From assembly GCA_003996215.1 (NCBI GenBank), contig QJPP01001441.1, forward strand, positions 186,001 through 250,000: a stretch of DNA of 64,000 nt, written 5' to 3'. The DNA is from Jaltomata sinuosa. Its lineage: Eukaryota > Streptophyta > Magnoliopsida > Solanales > Solanaceae. Under the pieces are notes generated by a model. It searched no databases. It was not told the DNA's origin and was given only the letters and a program-made list of their open reading frames with translations. This document shows, in pieces, positions 44,371 to 56,832 of the stretch (positions are counted from its first letter, which is position 1; each line of letters starts with the position of its first letter). Made by a program: the position numbers and the translations under genes.

Positions 44371-45716
44371 AATATGATGATGGTGTGGATGATCATACAA
44401 TAGGATGTATGGCAGTTGTCGAAAATATCACCTTTAGTATTTTTCTTATCATGTTGACTCTTTTTCATGTACCTGCGCTCAAAGAAAATGAGTAGTAGTC
44501 ACAGTGTAACTTTTACTAGCGACCATAATCAAATTTGGAAAAGCTTTAAAGAAATCATTCGTAATTAAAATAACTTTGATTGCTAATATCATCATCTGGA
44601 CAAACAAACAAGAGGTTATTTCAAAAGTAAATGAACAACTGAGAACCCATTTTTGGGGACTATTATAAATACCGCCTTCGAACATCGCGTGTTCATTATG
44701 ATCCTTGATTTACTGGAGATTTGAGGAGGATGTCATCGCTCTCTCCTTATTTGATAATCCTTGCAACCATAAAATGAGCAGTTAGTTTGGAAATCATTAC
44801 CACTTTTTGCTCTTTCCCATCACCTAGGTTCTTTCTCGTAGGGCATTAGGTCTCATTAAATTGAATTAAATACACTGGATAATTAGAGACTTTCGTTGAT
44901 CTATGACACTTCTCAGGATAACTTGCATCTACAGAAAAATTATTAGTTTCGGCAAAACTGATCTTTGTCGAGCTTCTTCGGTCTTCTGCTCCTTGCATTA
45001 TCATCTCAGGTTACTTTCTATCCTCGGGTTCTTGTCATCCTGGACTCCCCGATCCACAGTATATGTAAGAAAAAATTAAGTTATAAAGAAACAAATTAAT
45101 TTGTAAAGATTTTTTGAATAACTTTTGAAAAATATCAATTTTGAAGAAATGGTTTGAAAAAATCTTTGCCAATATTTTCATGTCATGCACTAGGTCAATG
45201 AACATCCTTCACTTGAGGCCTTGACATATCTGACATGCTGCTGGCGAGATATGGAGATCCTTCAACATCCTAGCTAGGGAGTTTTGAAAATGGCCTTTCG
45301 AGAAATCTGTCATAACTGGGGACTAGTCTACTTTGGACTTTGTTGCAGTTGGGGATTTCTGTAGTAGACTTTGATCTTCCAATGCTAAGAAATTCTCAAT
45401 GGTTTTTCTAAACTATTGGCGCTAGGTAATGCTTAGCGTTTATATCATAAACAAAGTTTGATGAAAATTTTGAGGACCTCCTCAAAATTTCTTCCCCAGT
45501 TAGAGGTGTTGTGAAGAATCTTATGCCGTTAGTAAGAGATCCAATACTCTATGGGGATTATGAGTTTCTTTCTCAAAATTCATCTCAATTGTCTTTTGGT
45601 ACAACCTGCATCCTGACTTACCGAAGAATGATTTTTGCTTTCTTAATTTTCGAGATTCCCTTCTCAAAATTTTTGCCTTAGTATCCATTTCCTGGGGTGA
45701 TATGACAGAGCCATTG
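44371..45716. other. Ogre 3' UTR, no recognised feature
   Basis: 1.3 kb of non-coding sequence between the minisatellite and the repeats next to pol. No ORF, promoter or terminator that I can support. Confidence 0.5.
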
Positions 45717-45970
45717 TGACACCTATGTATCCTTTTGAATCAAGAATCAGGTCAAACATAGTTCCCATACTCATAGTGGGGAGAAAAATGGAAATAATTA
45801 AAGGGGTGACCAAAGCTGACAAAGGCTGCCTACGTATCTCATTCTTGAGAATTCAGGTCAAATGTAGTTCGAGAAAAAAGAGGAAGGATACATTTTTCCA
45901 AGGGGTTGACCAAAGCCAACACAAGTTGCCTATGTGTCACGTTCTTGAGAATTTAGGTCAAACATAGTTC
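45717..45970. repeat. UTR repeat, ~100-106 bp, three copies
   Basis: CCTA(T/C)GT(A/G)TC followed by GAGAATT(C/T)AGGTCAAA(C/T)(A/G)TAGTTC occurs at about 45723, 45829 and 45928. Related copies lie near the PPT at 33400 and 33587, so this unit brackets the whole 3' UTR. Confidence 0.7.
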
Positions 45971-46069
45971 ATACACAGAGGATAGTGAATTTTAAACTAT
46001 TACAAGGCATAAAAACGATTACAATAAGAAAATGCAATTATAGGGCAAGGAATAAAAACAAAACCAACT

Positions 46070-47345
46070 TCAAACATAGTATCTCTTCACAGCATCAGAG
46101 TTGATTGGCATGGGCCACACTTGGCCATCCATCTTGGAAAAAATCAAAGCTCCTCCGGATAAGACCTTGTGGATGACATACGTTCCTTGCCAATTTGGTG
46201 CAAACTTTCCTTTGTATTCCTCGCTTAAGTATAAACTGTCCTATGGTGAACATACTAGATCATACTCTCTAATTTAATGCACAAATCATTCATTACTGGT
46301 ACAATTGGTCGTGGCATATGACACTCATCCTTTTCTAATCAACATGAGTTGTTTGTAGCGGGCATGAACCCACTCTTCATTGCTTAACTCAACTTCTTGA
46401 ATAATTCTAAGGGAGGGTATCTCAACTTCAGTAGGTATAACTACTTCTGACCCATATACTAATACATAGGGAGTTGCCCTAGTTGAAATCTTGACAGTCT
46501 TTGAGTATCCTAATAAAGCATAAGGCAACATCTCGTGCCAAGATTGGTGACTGTCAATCATCTTCCTCAAGATCTTTCTGATATTCGTGTTGGCAGCTTC
46601 ACTGCTCCATTCTTTTGGTAGGTAATCTTGAACTGCTCACATATCTCTTCCATCAGGTGACTATTCAAATTTTCTCCATTGTCTATGATGATTAACTCGG
46701 GGATTCCAAATCAACAAATCAAAGGATTCCTCACAAAATCAGCTACAACCTTCTTGGTTACAGACTTATAAGAAGCAGCTTCTACCTATTTGGTGAAATA
46801 ATCGATAGCAACCAAAATGAATTTGTGTCCTTGGAAGTGGGCAGCTCTACCGAGCCAATGATGTTCATTCCCCAGGCTACAAAAGGTGAAGGTAAACTCA
46901 TGCGTGAAGCTCGCTAGTTGGAACTCAAATCAAATCTCCGTGGACTTGGAATTTGTGGCACTTCTGCACAAACTTGCTACACTCATTTTCCATAGTCATC
47001 CAAAATATTCAGCTCACAAGATCTTATGGGCTAAGGTGAACCCATTCATATGAGGTCCACATACTCTGGCATGTACTTTTTCAAGAAACTTTGTAGCTTC
47101 GACAGAATCCACACATCTTAGTAACCCCAAATTTGGAGTCTCTCTTATAAAGAATTTCTTCGTTAAAGAAAAATTTATTAGACATCCACCAAATTTTCTT
47201 TTTCTGGTTGGCATTCACATCTTCTGGGTAGATACCAGCTTCGAGATACATTTTGACATCAAAATACCATGGCTTCCTATCTGGTTCTGCTTCGACTTGA
47301 ACACAATGTGTAGGTTGCTCTTTTAGACTTATCTCCAATGGATCA
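46070..47345 (-). pseudogene. Ogre/Tat integrase
   Basis: Reads minus strand from about 47345 (KPWYFDVKMYLEAGIYPED) through the zinc-finger region (LGLLRCVDSVEATKFLEKVH, then HMNGFTLAHKIL), a badly damaged core (46600-47010), and the Tat-specific SWHEMLPYALLGYSKTV and TPYVLVYGSEVVIPTEVEIP block (46325-46570). It ends with LSGGALI and MDGQVWPMPINSDAVKRYY at the stop at 46070-46072. Several frameshifts and many stops, including in the catalytic core. The protein end is exactly that expected for Tat-lineage integrases. Confidence 0.8.
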
Positions 47346-47745
47346 ATATAGTTATGATCTGAATGCTGAATCATGGAAGATATGGTTACAAAAGCATCAA
47401 AAAATTCATTTTTAATCCTCGAAATATGCCTGAACTCGATCTTTCTGAACCTCTTGCACAAACTTTATACCAATTCCACATACTGCGCAATTTTAGAATT
47501 CTTCACAGCCCATTTTCCTTGGACTTGATGAATTAGCAAATCAGAATCTCCGATGACTAATAACTCTTTAACATCCATATCAACGACCAACTTGATGCCG
47601 AGAATACAAGCTTCATATTTGGCCATATTATTAGTGCATGGAAAATAGAGTTTTGCTGTTACCAAATAGTTCTGACCACTTTCTGATACCAAGACTGCTC
47701 CATCGAAGAACAATCTCCAACCAGGGTATGATTCTGCAATATCCT
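47346..47745 (-). pseudogene. Second (Tat-type) RNase H domain
   Basis: LFFDGAVLVSESGQNYLVTA, then CTNNMAKYEACILGIKLVVD, then LLVIGDSDLLIHQVQGKW (47465-47745). These hold the D, E and D positions of RNase H in the form known from the extra 'archaeal-like' RNase H of Tat/Ogre elements. The open stretch of 82 codons is intact in this part. It supports the Tat assignment because other Ty3/gypsy lineages lack the extra domain. Confidence 0.8.
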
Positions 47746-48253
47746 CTCCTACGAAAAAAACTTCTTCATTTGGGAAATCGGTTCAGAGTGGCTCATAATC
47801 ATTATTGACTGGATTTTACACTAAATGATCCGCTATGACCTGTCCTTTTATTTATTTCTGAGTCACATATATAATATCAAACTCACTTAGTAACATTTTC
47901 CACATGGTTAATTTTCCCATAGGAATGACATTCTGGCATATGTACTTCAAAGGGTCAAGTCTGGAAATGAGATATGTCGTATATGATGACAAATAATGTC
48001 TCAACTTCTGGGCAATCCAATTCAAAGCATAACAAGTACTTTCTAATAAAGTGTAGTGAGCCTCGTATGGAGTGAACTTCTTGCTTAAGTAGTAAATAGC
48101 CCGCTCTTTCTTGCCACTTTCATCATGCTGCCCCAGGGAACATCCAAATGTGTTATCCTAGGTTGACAAATAATGCAATAAGGGGCTTCTTTCTCTTTGA
48201 GGGACTAATATCGATGGACTGGACAAATAATTCTTACTACAATCAAAATCTTG
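47746..48253 (-). pseudogene. First RNase H domain (RT-associated), decayed
   Basis: Broken frames give, on the minus strand, equivalents of NTFGCSLGQHDESGKKERAI, YYLSKKFTPYEAHYTLLEST and LNWIAQKLRHYL. The region sits between RT and the second RNase H, the usual order RT, RNase H, second RNase H, integrase. At least three stops. Not functional. Confidence 0.7.
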
Positions 48254-48730
48254 CTAACACTCTTTGGTCCAGTTGGTCGGTGCATCTTTCTTTAACAACT
48301 TGAAAATGGATTCACAAATAACCGTTGACTGGGCTATGATTTGGCTAATGTAATTCAATCTTCCCAAAAAACTCATAACTTCTTTCTTGGTTTTTGGCAG
48401 AGGTAAATCATGGATTTCTTTGACTTTCAAAGAGTTGAGCTCTATTCCCCTCCTACTGACTATGAACCTAACAGTTATCCAACTGGTACCCCAAAAGAAC
48501 ACTTGGCGGGGTTCAGTTTTAGGTTGTACTTCCATAGTCGATCAAAGAACTTCCTTAAATAAGTCAAGTGATCCAACTCTCGTGGGACTTGATAATCACA
48601 TCATCCACATATAGTTTGATCTTCTTATGAATCATGTCATGAAATATAGTTGTCATGGCTGTTATGTATATGCACCTATGTTCTTAAGGCCAAACGACAT
48701 CACCCGATAATGATAAATACCCTAAGGTGT
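48254..48730 (-). pseudogene. Ogre/Tat reverse transcriptase, C-terminal half only
   Basis: 48254-48535 encodes the thumb/connection (SLKVKEIHDLPLPKTKKEVM, then FLGRLNYISQIIAQSTV). 48536-48730 gives, in other frames, HYRVMSFGLKN and DHLTYLRKFFDRLWKYNLKL, with the aspartates of the YVDD loop region damaged by a stop-containing stretch. The sequence stops matching RT at about 48730, where a 23-bp direct duplication (48742-48787) begins. The front of RT, protease and gag are gone. Confidence 0.75.
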
Positions 48731-49740
48731 GATGAAAGCTTGAGGAACTCTGAGAAACTTGAGGAACTCTGAGAAACTTGATGAACTCAGGGAGCAATTT
48801 AGGTTAGACTTTGTGAAATGTGCTTATATATTTCCAGGGGTCCTAAAAAAGGAGTGGATTAATTCACCCGTAATATAAGCAACATATATCACACAAGATA
48901 ATTTATAGCGCGTCCTATACAAATATGTGACCTTTTTATGCAAAAGGTAGGCCAAACAAATTGAAGAATATGTATGCCATTTGTAAGACATTCCATTGCC
49001 CTAAAAATATATACAAACTGATTAAATCGAAAAGGGATACAAAATAAGAGAAAGGGATGTACAACCAATAAAAGTCACACGCAGGGGTACAATCATAAAC
49101 TAAATTGCCATGGAAGGTCCTTTATTCTCAAACTTCTTGGAATTCCAAATTCCTTTCGGGAGAAGATCTTAGAGTAAAGACACTATATAAATATTTCCCA
49201 GCCCGAGGGATAATGGTTCGCACAATTTGGCATCACATCCTTCAATTAATCACATAAGGGATGATTGTCCTTATAGGCCGTGGGCCATTTCGGACACAAG
49301 GTGTTCTTCTAATAGACTCAAAATCCCTTGGATATTAATACATCTTAGGTCAATGCCTATTTTAAGGATTTGGCTTCGCTCTATGCTAGTTTGACTAGAG
49401 TGAGCTTTGAAAAGAAGATCGAGAACTCGAGTGAACAACTGTGGGCTGACACAATAAGCAAGTGTAGGCCAACCTTGAACCAACTAACTGCTCATTATTT
49501 TGAGAATTTTAATTTTTTTAAGTTGAGAAGAAACCGTGAAACACGCGTAATTATTTTTGTCCTAATGCATTTTATGTTTGCATTTGGCGGAGTCTGTATA
49601 CCACGCATACAATAATAAAGTTTGCAAGAGTTTAAACACATAAGCAAATAAGTGCAGAAATTTAAAAATTATTACATTCCCGAATAGTTAGTCAAATAAA
49701 GAAATTAAGTTGGAAATTTTTTGGTTAGAACTTAGCTAAT
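48731..49740 (-). other. Leader/5' UTR side of Ogre element
   Basis: About 1 kb of non-coding DNA between the truncated RT and the primer site. A direct duplication of about 23 bp around GAGGAACTCTGAGAAACTTG at 48740-48790 marks the deletion junction. No gag frame recognisable. The plus-strand open stretch at 49370-49615 has no motif. Confidence 0.5.
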
Positions 49741-49758
49741 TCCCCAGCAGAGTCACCG
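49741..49758 (-). other. Primer-binding site, tRNA-Arg type (Ogre)
   Basis: Minus strand CGGTGACTCTGCTGGGGA; 16 of 18 bases match the TGGCGACTCTGCTGGGGA site I know from Ogre elements (tRNA-Arg primer), both differences being C/T changes. It fixes the 5' LTR edge at about 49759. Confidence 0.75.
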
Positions 49759-49923
49759 TTTTTATTTTATCGTATTTTCACTTCTTTTTGAAAAGAAAAA
49801 GTAACTTGTGTTTTTGAAACTATTTTGACTTAAATTAAATTTGAAAAGTTGAAAATTCTCAAATTCAATTATAATAGAGCCTCCATTTAATTTTTTTGGA
49901 AAAATCCTGAAATCCATTGAAAA
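49759..49923 (-). repeat. 5' LTR of Ogre element, inner piece
   Basis: 165 bp of AT-rich LTR between the primer site and the inserted chromovirus. It continues at 62108 beyond the insertion. The matching part of the 3' LTR is lost at the 28006 breakpoint. Confidence 0.65.
49919..49923. repeat. Target-site duplication GAAAA (left)
   Basis: GAAAA before TGTCACG at 49924; exact copy at 62103-62107. Confidence 0.85.
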
Positions 49924-52900
49924 TGTCACGACCCGATTTCTCGGTCATGATAGAACCTACAACCCCCAAGTAGGCAAACCAATCCCCGTAGCCCAGAACG
50001 GTTAGTAATGGGCTACCTTCTAACAGTTTAAACGGAAGAGCAGGTAAATAAGTAGAAGCAAGGGAACAAGATAAAGAAATTAAATAACAAGGATAACATA
50101 TATGAAAAGCGGAAACTAAACCAACCAAAAACCTGGTATCATAGCATATAGATGCCCGAATTACATAAGGGGTACAAGGGTCCAAAAGAAATATACATAT
50201 ACTCAAGCTATCTCCGAGTAATGACATAGTACAGAATATACAAAAGATAAACTAAGTCAAGCTCTAAACGCCAAGAGCTCACCCTCAGCCTGGATGGTCC
50301 AAAAATAGAACCTCGCATGAGTCTCCGGCGCTCTACCGGCGATGGCCCACACTAGGATTTGCACCAGAAGATGCAGAGGGTAGGGTGAGCACCAAATGCG
50401 AAGCATAAGGTACCCAGAAGGTATCATAGGCCGACTGGGCACATATAAAGTAAAAGAGCAATAGTAGACATGGTAGAATCAAACAGTCAGAGAAATCAAT
50501 GAAAATGTACACATGATCTAGCCCAGAGAGAAGACAACAGAAGGCAATATACAAGACTAGCAAATAGAATATATACATACAACATGCATAGGTAAAAGTA
50601 TGGATGACGCACTTGGGATCCTCGCAAAACAGTATATATGTAAATAAGTTCTAATAATTGGCGGTATACCAGTAACCTCAAGTATAAGGAAATGGGAGAG
50701 AAGAATAAATGTAGACATGCTCGACATACAGGAGTTAATACCCAATATAGCATTACAAACTCAATCCAGGAACTCACAACCTTACAGTATTCACACTCAT
50801 ACTCGACCATAACAGGGAACAATATCAGAATAAGGTGACAAGAGACCACCTACAGTCCCTCGGCCGCCCATACAACCGAGGAACGCAATCAAGTGAAAAC
50901 AAACCCTCCGGCATTCTATACTACTGGAGCATATAATCAACACGCAGAAATAAGGGTGGTATCTCTAACAATGAATGATATGATGCATGAAAACCTCAGG
51001 GTGAAATAGAACCTCTGTGTGTACCTCCTCCTGTGCCGATCGGGCCAAGCAGGCAGGTTCTATGGAAGGACACAACTCGTATAGCTATACTCCACTATAT
51101 ACCCTTCGCCCCGGCACATGTATCCCAAAGCCTCAGTCCCAGAGCGGCAAGGTCCATGGAGGTCCCAGACCCCATACTAAAACTCAGAATCAAAACGTGT
51201 CCTCCGTAATTGAGTCCAGTTCAAGCCAGTGGCTAAATCTCAAATATGCATGCCTAGACCCTGTCTAGGACTAAAACAGTGAAAAATATGACTCAAAAAC
51301 CCTTCCAAGGGTGCCCGGGCACAACCGATTCTAAAACAGTAGTAAAAATATCTCAGATGCTCAACCCGGCTGAGCCTGATATTATTTCAAATCAGTAAGG
51401 AAACTCAGCTAGCACTCCGACCAGGTCGAGTCTAGCAATAGTAGTAAATCATGATAAACCATATCTTTAACCTTCTTTTACCACAAGAAGATCCACGTAT
51501 CAAGTCAAACCATTTTCAAATCCAATTTTATCAAAAACGGGCCCCAGGGCCATGCAAGGTTTAGAAAATTAGTTTCAATAGGGCTGAAGCAAAAACCCGT
51601 AACAAAACGTGGAAAAAGCTTTTAATATGCATGGAAATGATATGATTAACCTAAATAGCTGCCCGACAGCTCACAATCAACCTAACGGCCCTGCACAGGC
51701 TCCGAAGCTACTCAGCAAGTATAACCACCCTAGAAGGATATTTCTATATCCAGGACTCGCGTACATTCCCAATAATCCCACCTTCTATGTTCTAGAGTCA
51801 ACAAGACCACACGGGGTCACAAGGGTAATAAATATATCAACTAATAGGAATACTACACATAATGGAGGAAAGAAATAGGATGAATCATGGAAAAGCGGTC
51901 AAGATCTGTGGTACCAACCTAATAACCCAACCCAAGGATGCCAACTAGTACAATTTTACCCGATATATGCGAAGACTAGGGTGTTAAGCCGTAACCTACC
52001 TGTCATCCAACGAAAAGTTGCGGGAACGATGATATTCGAGGCCGAGCTACTCCGAGAAGCTCCGAATGAGAATCAAAATATCAAATTTATGAATAAATTT
52101 TAAGACGAGTCTAATGATACCCATAATGCTATAATTGTAGCCGAGTCGATATCCGGGTCAAAAGCAGGCCCACAACCCTAAACCAAAAATGAAAAGAACC
52201 AAAATGACCCCAGCGATGCCAAGAAGGCATACTCCAAATTTGAGCACAATTGGACAAGGGAAGGGCACCATATTAGCCCGCCCAAGTTGGGGATTAAAGA
52301 ATGGAAAGTTTGAAAATAAAAATGGAAATTGGGCAAGAATTACTTACCAGAAAGATGGAATTTCAAGCCAAGAAAGACAATCCTTTACTTCCACAAAGAA
52401 TGCACGAGCTAGGGGCAGCCACTACATAAGAATTTCCAAGGTTTGGTAGGAGCAACAAAGGAGGAAATTAAGAAAATCCAAGGGAAGCTAAAAGGACAAG
52501 TGGGGAAGATGACTTACCAAGAATCAGAAAAACACGAAAAATCCACAAGCAATTGATTCCCCAAGGATTAGAAATGATCAAGAGCAATTTTGGTAGAGAG
52601 AAAAAATGAGTTTAGAGTGAGAAAAGTGAGGAGAAGTGGCTGGAAAAAATGAATTTCCAGCTATTTATAGCTGCTGGCCGCAGCTGATTTTCTGCAAGTT
52701 TAAAAAACTTGACGGGGTATTCCGGGCACAATCGGAAACTGATATTCAAAAACCAATAATGCTAATAGAGTGGAAACGACGTTCCGGACTCAACGAAATC
52801 GATGAAACTTACATACAAGGTCATTTCGGAGAAATGTTGACCCAAGTCAACACTAATTAAACGGAACTCAAAGGATCAAAATGAGTCCAACTCACCCGGA

Positions 52901-53349
52901 ACCCGAACCAACCATCTTCCTAGCCCAAACTCAACATTCTAGAGCTGATGGAATCGTCAAATTTTGAATCCGACACTCTGATCATCAAAAGTCACCTGAA
53001 GTTATACTTTCAACTCCAAATGGCTTGAAAACTGAGAAAATAACACAAACCCCAACCTGGACATTCTCAGGCCTCAACTAAATGTTCAACTAGACCAAAC
53101 TCATCGCTTCGGAGCTAACAAAACTGTCAAAATTCAATTCCGAGCACGTTAGCTAAGAATGTTGACTAAAGTCAATGATATTCTAAGTTTAAAGCTCTAA
53201 AAAAGGCGAACGGCTAAAACGACCAAACGAACAACCAGGGCACCGAGTTATTGGTCCCAGCAAGCCATAAATGACTTGGGGCCACTACAGGAAGGCTCTA
53301 ACAGTGCAATAAATACAAAAATGCGAAGATGACCGAAAGGGTCATCACA
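49924..53349 (-). repeat. 3' LTR of 12.2-kb chromovirus (3426 bp)
   Basis: Plus-strand edges TGTCACGACCCGATTTC and GGGTCATCACA. Minus-strand TATA box CTATAAATAG at 52671-52680 inside a short GC palindrome (CAGCTATAAATAGCTG). Keeps about 55 bp (around 50797-50852) missing from the other copy. Confidence 0.9.
52671..52680 (-). promoter_or_regulatory. TATA box of 3' LTR
   Basis: CTATAAATAG on the minus strand; the same site is at 61405-61414 in the 5' LTR, where it would drive the genomic transcript. Confidence 0.6.
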
Positions 53350-53958
53350 ACATCCACTACTAAAAAGACTTTCATCCTCAAAAGTCAAGAAGAAGGGAGT
53401 ACCTGAAGGCTCGAACAAGTGGGGATACTGAGCACGCAACACACTCTCGGTCTCAAAGGTAGCCTCCTCGATTGGATGATGCCTCCACTGCACTTTCATA
53501 ATAGAAATCTCCCTAGATCTCAACCTCCTGATATCTCTGGCCAGAATAGCTATCGGCTCCTCAATAAATGATAAAATCTCATCCAACTGCATCGAATCCC
53601 AATGCAACACGTGAGACTCATCAGGCACATATTGGTGCAACATTGAAACATGGAAAATTGGGTGAACAACTGGAAACATCAGAGGCAAGGCTAACATGTA
53701 GGCAACACTACCAACCCTCTGTAGAATCTCAAACGGCCCCATAAACCTAGGGCTAAGCTTGCCCCGCAGACCAAATCTCATCACGCCCTTCATGGGTGAT
53801 ACTCGAAGGAAAACCAAAACACCAACACTGAACTCCAAGGCACGAAGTCTACGATCAATGTAGCTCTTGTACCTACTTTGGGCTGCTCTATGTATGTCCT
53901 GGATCAAATGGACTCGGTCCAAGGAATCTCTAAGTAAATCTCTACCCTGCGGTCTGGA
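53350..53958 (-). pseudogene. Integrase C-terminus with chromodomain-like tail
   Basis: In frame with the integrase core across a single stop at 53959-53961. Encodes HLIQDIHRAAQSRYKSYIDR, LRVSPMKGVMRFG, GPFEILQRVGSVAY, FHVSMLHQYVPDESHVL, then the chromodomain-like tail with VKVQWRHHPIEEATFETE and YPHLFE. The open frame runs about 100 bases into the LTR (to 53248), which is probably not native. The tail type is the reason for the chromovirus call. Confidence 0.85.
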
Positions 53959-54600
53959 CTATAACCCATTAAACCAACCAATGGGCGAGCTGCAACGCCT
54001 ACAATACAAAGCCTCAAAAGGTGCCATGCGAATGCTCGAATGAAAGGTATTATTATACGCAAACTCAGCCAATGGCACAAACTGATCCCATGAACCTCCA
54101 AAGTCAAGAACACAAGCCCGAAGCATATCCTCCAGGACCTGAATAGTCCTCTCGGATTGGCCATCTGTCTGAGGGTACAAAAGCAATACTAAGCTGAACC
54201 TCCATAACCAAATCCCTCTGTATAGAACTCCAAAACTGAGATGTGAACTGAGTACCATGATCTGAAATGATAGATGCTGGGACCCCGTGAAATTGTACAA
54301 TCTCACGAATGTAGATCTGAGCTAACCTCTCTGCCCTATAGGAAGTCTGAACCAGCAATAAATATGCTGACTTAGTCAGCCTATCATCGATCACCCAAAT
54401 GGAGTAAAACCCCTGAGTAGTACGATGCAAAATAACAACAAAGTCCATAGTAGTACCTTCCCACTTCCACTCAGGAATAGGAAGTCGCTGCATCAAGCCA
54501 CCCGGTCTCATGTGCTCAAACTTCACCCGTTGATAGTTGGAGCACCGAGATACAAACTCTACCACATCCCACTTCATACCACCTCACCAGTAAAGCTGCC
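53959..54600 (-). pseudogene. Integrase zinc finger and catalytic core
   Basis: 54104-54577 carries CSNYQRVKFEHMRPGG (one knuckle Cys replaced by Tyr), EWKWEGTTMDFV (first Asp) and IISDHGTQFTSQFW (second Asp). A frameshift near 54175 moves to 53959-54306 with TDGQSERTIQVLEDMLR (catalytic Glu), FAYNNTFHSSIRMAPFEALY and GWFNG before the stop at 53959. All three catalytic acids are present, but the frame is split. Confidence 0.85.
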
Positions 54601-54720
54601 TTAGATCTCTATACATCTTCACTGCGCCAGGATGAATGGAGTATCTGGAACAATGTGCCTCATGGAGTATCAACTGTATCAAACCACCAATTCTTGGAAC
54701 ACAAAGTCAACCCTCAAACC

Positions 54721-55366
54721 TCAAAATCCATCAGAACCCAAGGTAGCCTGGCTGGCCTCACCCCGAACCACTTGATCACGAAGGTCACACAAACTGTGAT
54801 CCTCAAACTGTCGGCAATGAATCTGATCAACTAGAGTAGAGCGAACCTCAACACGGGCAAGAACTCTGCTGGGATTTGATAAGTAAAGCCTAACCAAACG
54901 GTTAGCCAAGGACTGGATATCCAAGGCCAATGGTCCCTCAGAAACTGAAAGTGAAGTTAGGCTGCCCATACTCACCGCCTTCCGACTCAAGGCATCTGCT
55001 ACCACATTTACCTTGCTCGGATGGTATAAAATAGTGAAATCTTAGTCCCTCATCAACTCAATACATTTACTCTTCCTCGAGTTCAGCTCACACTGACTCA
55101 TAATTTTCTAAAGAATACGATGGTTGGTGAAATCTCGCAATGAACTCCATAAAGACAGTGCCTCCAGATCTTGAGCGTGAAGACTACCGCTGCCAACTCC
55201 AAGTCATGAGTGGGGTAGTTTTGCTCATGAACCTTCAGTTGTCTCGATGCATATGCTATCACTCAACCCTACTTAATCAACACACAACCAAGACTGACCC
55301 CTGAAATATCACAATAGATGGAGAAACTCTGACCCTCAACCGATAAAGCCAAAACTGGAGCTGAAG
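54721..55366 (-). pseudogene. RNase H remnant and linker
   Basis: 54721-55005 has VADALSRKAVSMGSLTSLS, the RNase H end, then the linker PLALDIQSLANRLVRL. 55010-55366 is RNase H in broken frames. The linker is the part also seen, far more decayed, at 8577-9042. Confidence 0.7.
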
Positions 55367-56400
55367 TCAATAAGGCCTTAAGCCTCTGGAAGCTATCCTC
55401 GCACTAATCAGACCACTAAAATGGAACTTCCTAGTCAGTATAGTCAAAGGTGCTACTATGGAAGAAAATCCCTCGATGAACTGTCTGTAATACCCGGCTA
55501 ACCCAACAAAGCTGCGAACCTCGGTAAGAGTAGTAGGTCTAGGCCAATCTCGAACCACAAAAATCTTACCTGGATCAACCCTAATCCCATCCTTAGACAC
55601 CACGTGTCTTAGGAATGCAAATGACTGTAGCCAAAACTCACACTTTGAGAACTTAGCATAAAGCCGATGATCTCTCAAAGTCTGCAGTACAATCCTCAAG
55701 TGCTACTCATACTCATCTCTACTCTGGGAGTATACCAAAATGTCATCAATGAACACCATCATGAACAGATCCAGGTACGGGCTAAGCAACCTATGCATCA
55801 AGTCCATGAAGGTTGTGGGGGCATTAGTCAACCCAAAAGACATAACCAGGAACTCATAGTGGCCGTAATATGTTCCGAATGCTGTCTTAGGGATACCCTC
55901 TGCCCTAATCCTTAACTGATGGTAGCCAAACCTCAAATCAATCTTATAAAACATGGCAAAACCCTGAAGCTGATCAAATAAGTCATCAATCTTGGACATC
56001 GGATACCTATTCTTTACAGTCAACTTATTCAGCTACCGATAATCAATTTCATCCGCATCGGCCCATCCTTCTTCTTCAAGAAGAGAACAGAAGCACCCCA
56101 AGGAGACACACTCGGTCTAATAAACCCCTTAGCTAACAAATCCTATAGTTGCTCCGAAAGCTCTCTCAACTCAGCAGGATCCATACGGTAGGGATGAATA
56201 GAAATAGGCCTGGTGCCTGGATCTAACTCAATGGTGAAATCAATATCCCTCTCGGGTGGAAGGCCTGGAAGGTCGGTAGGAAACATATCTAGGAAGTCTC
56301 AAACCACATGAACAGACTCAGGAGATATAGCATCTCAGACATATGTTAGATAAGCTAAACACCCACGGGATATCATTTTGCTAGCTCGAAGACATGAAAT
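55367..56400 (-). pseudogene. Reverse transcriptase
   Basis: 56050-56400 (broken) holds the RT start, with equivalents of YRMDPAELREL, KGFIRPSVSPWGA and FLKKKDG. 56023-55703 continues with VKNRYPMSKIDDLFDQLQG, KIDLRFGYHQLRI (first Asp), MSFGLTNAPTTFMDLM and FIDDILVYSQ (catalytic pair). After an in-frame stop at 55703-55705, 55699-55415 has the thumb with KFSKCEFWLQ and TEVRSFVGLAGYYRQFI. Frame is lost again near 55415. Catalytic residues are intact; three interruptions prevent expression. Confidence 0.88.
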
Positions 56401-56430
56401 GATCCCATATGATGCATGGCTAATAGAACC

Positions 56431-56832
56431 CTACCACACAATCGGGGATACACCGGGAACGACTATGGTAATGGTCTTGGCATAGCAATCCAAAACTGCA
56501 CGATGAGGGGATAACCAGTACATGCCCAGTATCACATCAAAATCCAACATATCAAGTATCATCAAGTCAACCCAAGTGTCCAAATCACCAATGGATATCA
56601 CACAAGATCTCACAATCCGATCCACTACTAAAGAATATCCTACTGAGGTCAAAATAGAAATAGGAACAGACAATGGCTCACTAGCCGACCCCAAACAAGG
56701 CAGAAAGTAGGCAGCTATATATGAACAAATGGATCCAGGATCAAACAAAGCATAAACTGGCTGAAGGCATATAAAAATCATACTTGTTATCATAGCATAT
56801 GAGGCCTCTGCCTCCGGTCTCCCAGGGACCAC
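56431..56832 (-). pseudogene. Aspartic protease
   Basis: 133-codon open stretch. Active site is ALFDPGSICSYIA: this family uses DPGS/T in place of the usual D-T/S-G, so the motif may be intact. Ends with FDVILGMYWLSPHRAVLDC, the flap and C-terminal helix region. Lies between gag knuckle and RT as expected. Confidence 0.8.

Noticed and set aside
49370..49615. 81-codon plus-strand ORF
   Set aside because: Antisense to the leader of the Ogre element, no motif, ordinary chance length for AT-rich DNA.
50333..50849. Minus-strand hydrophobic ORFs in the 3.4-kb LTRs (also 59106-59454)
   Set aside because: They recur in both LTR copies with different breaks and lie in the U5 side of an LTR. T-rich sequence gives Leu/Phe/Tyr-rich chance frames.
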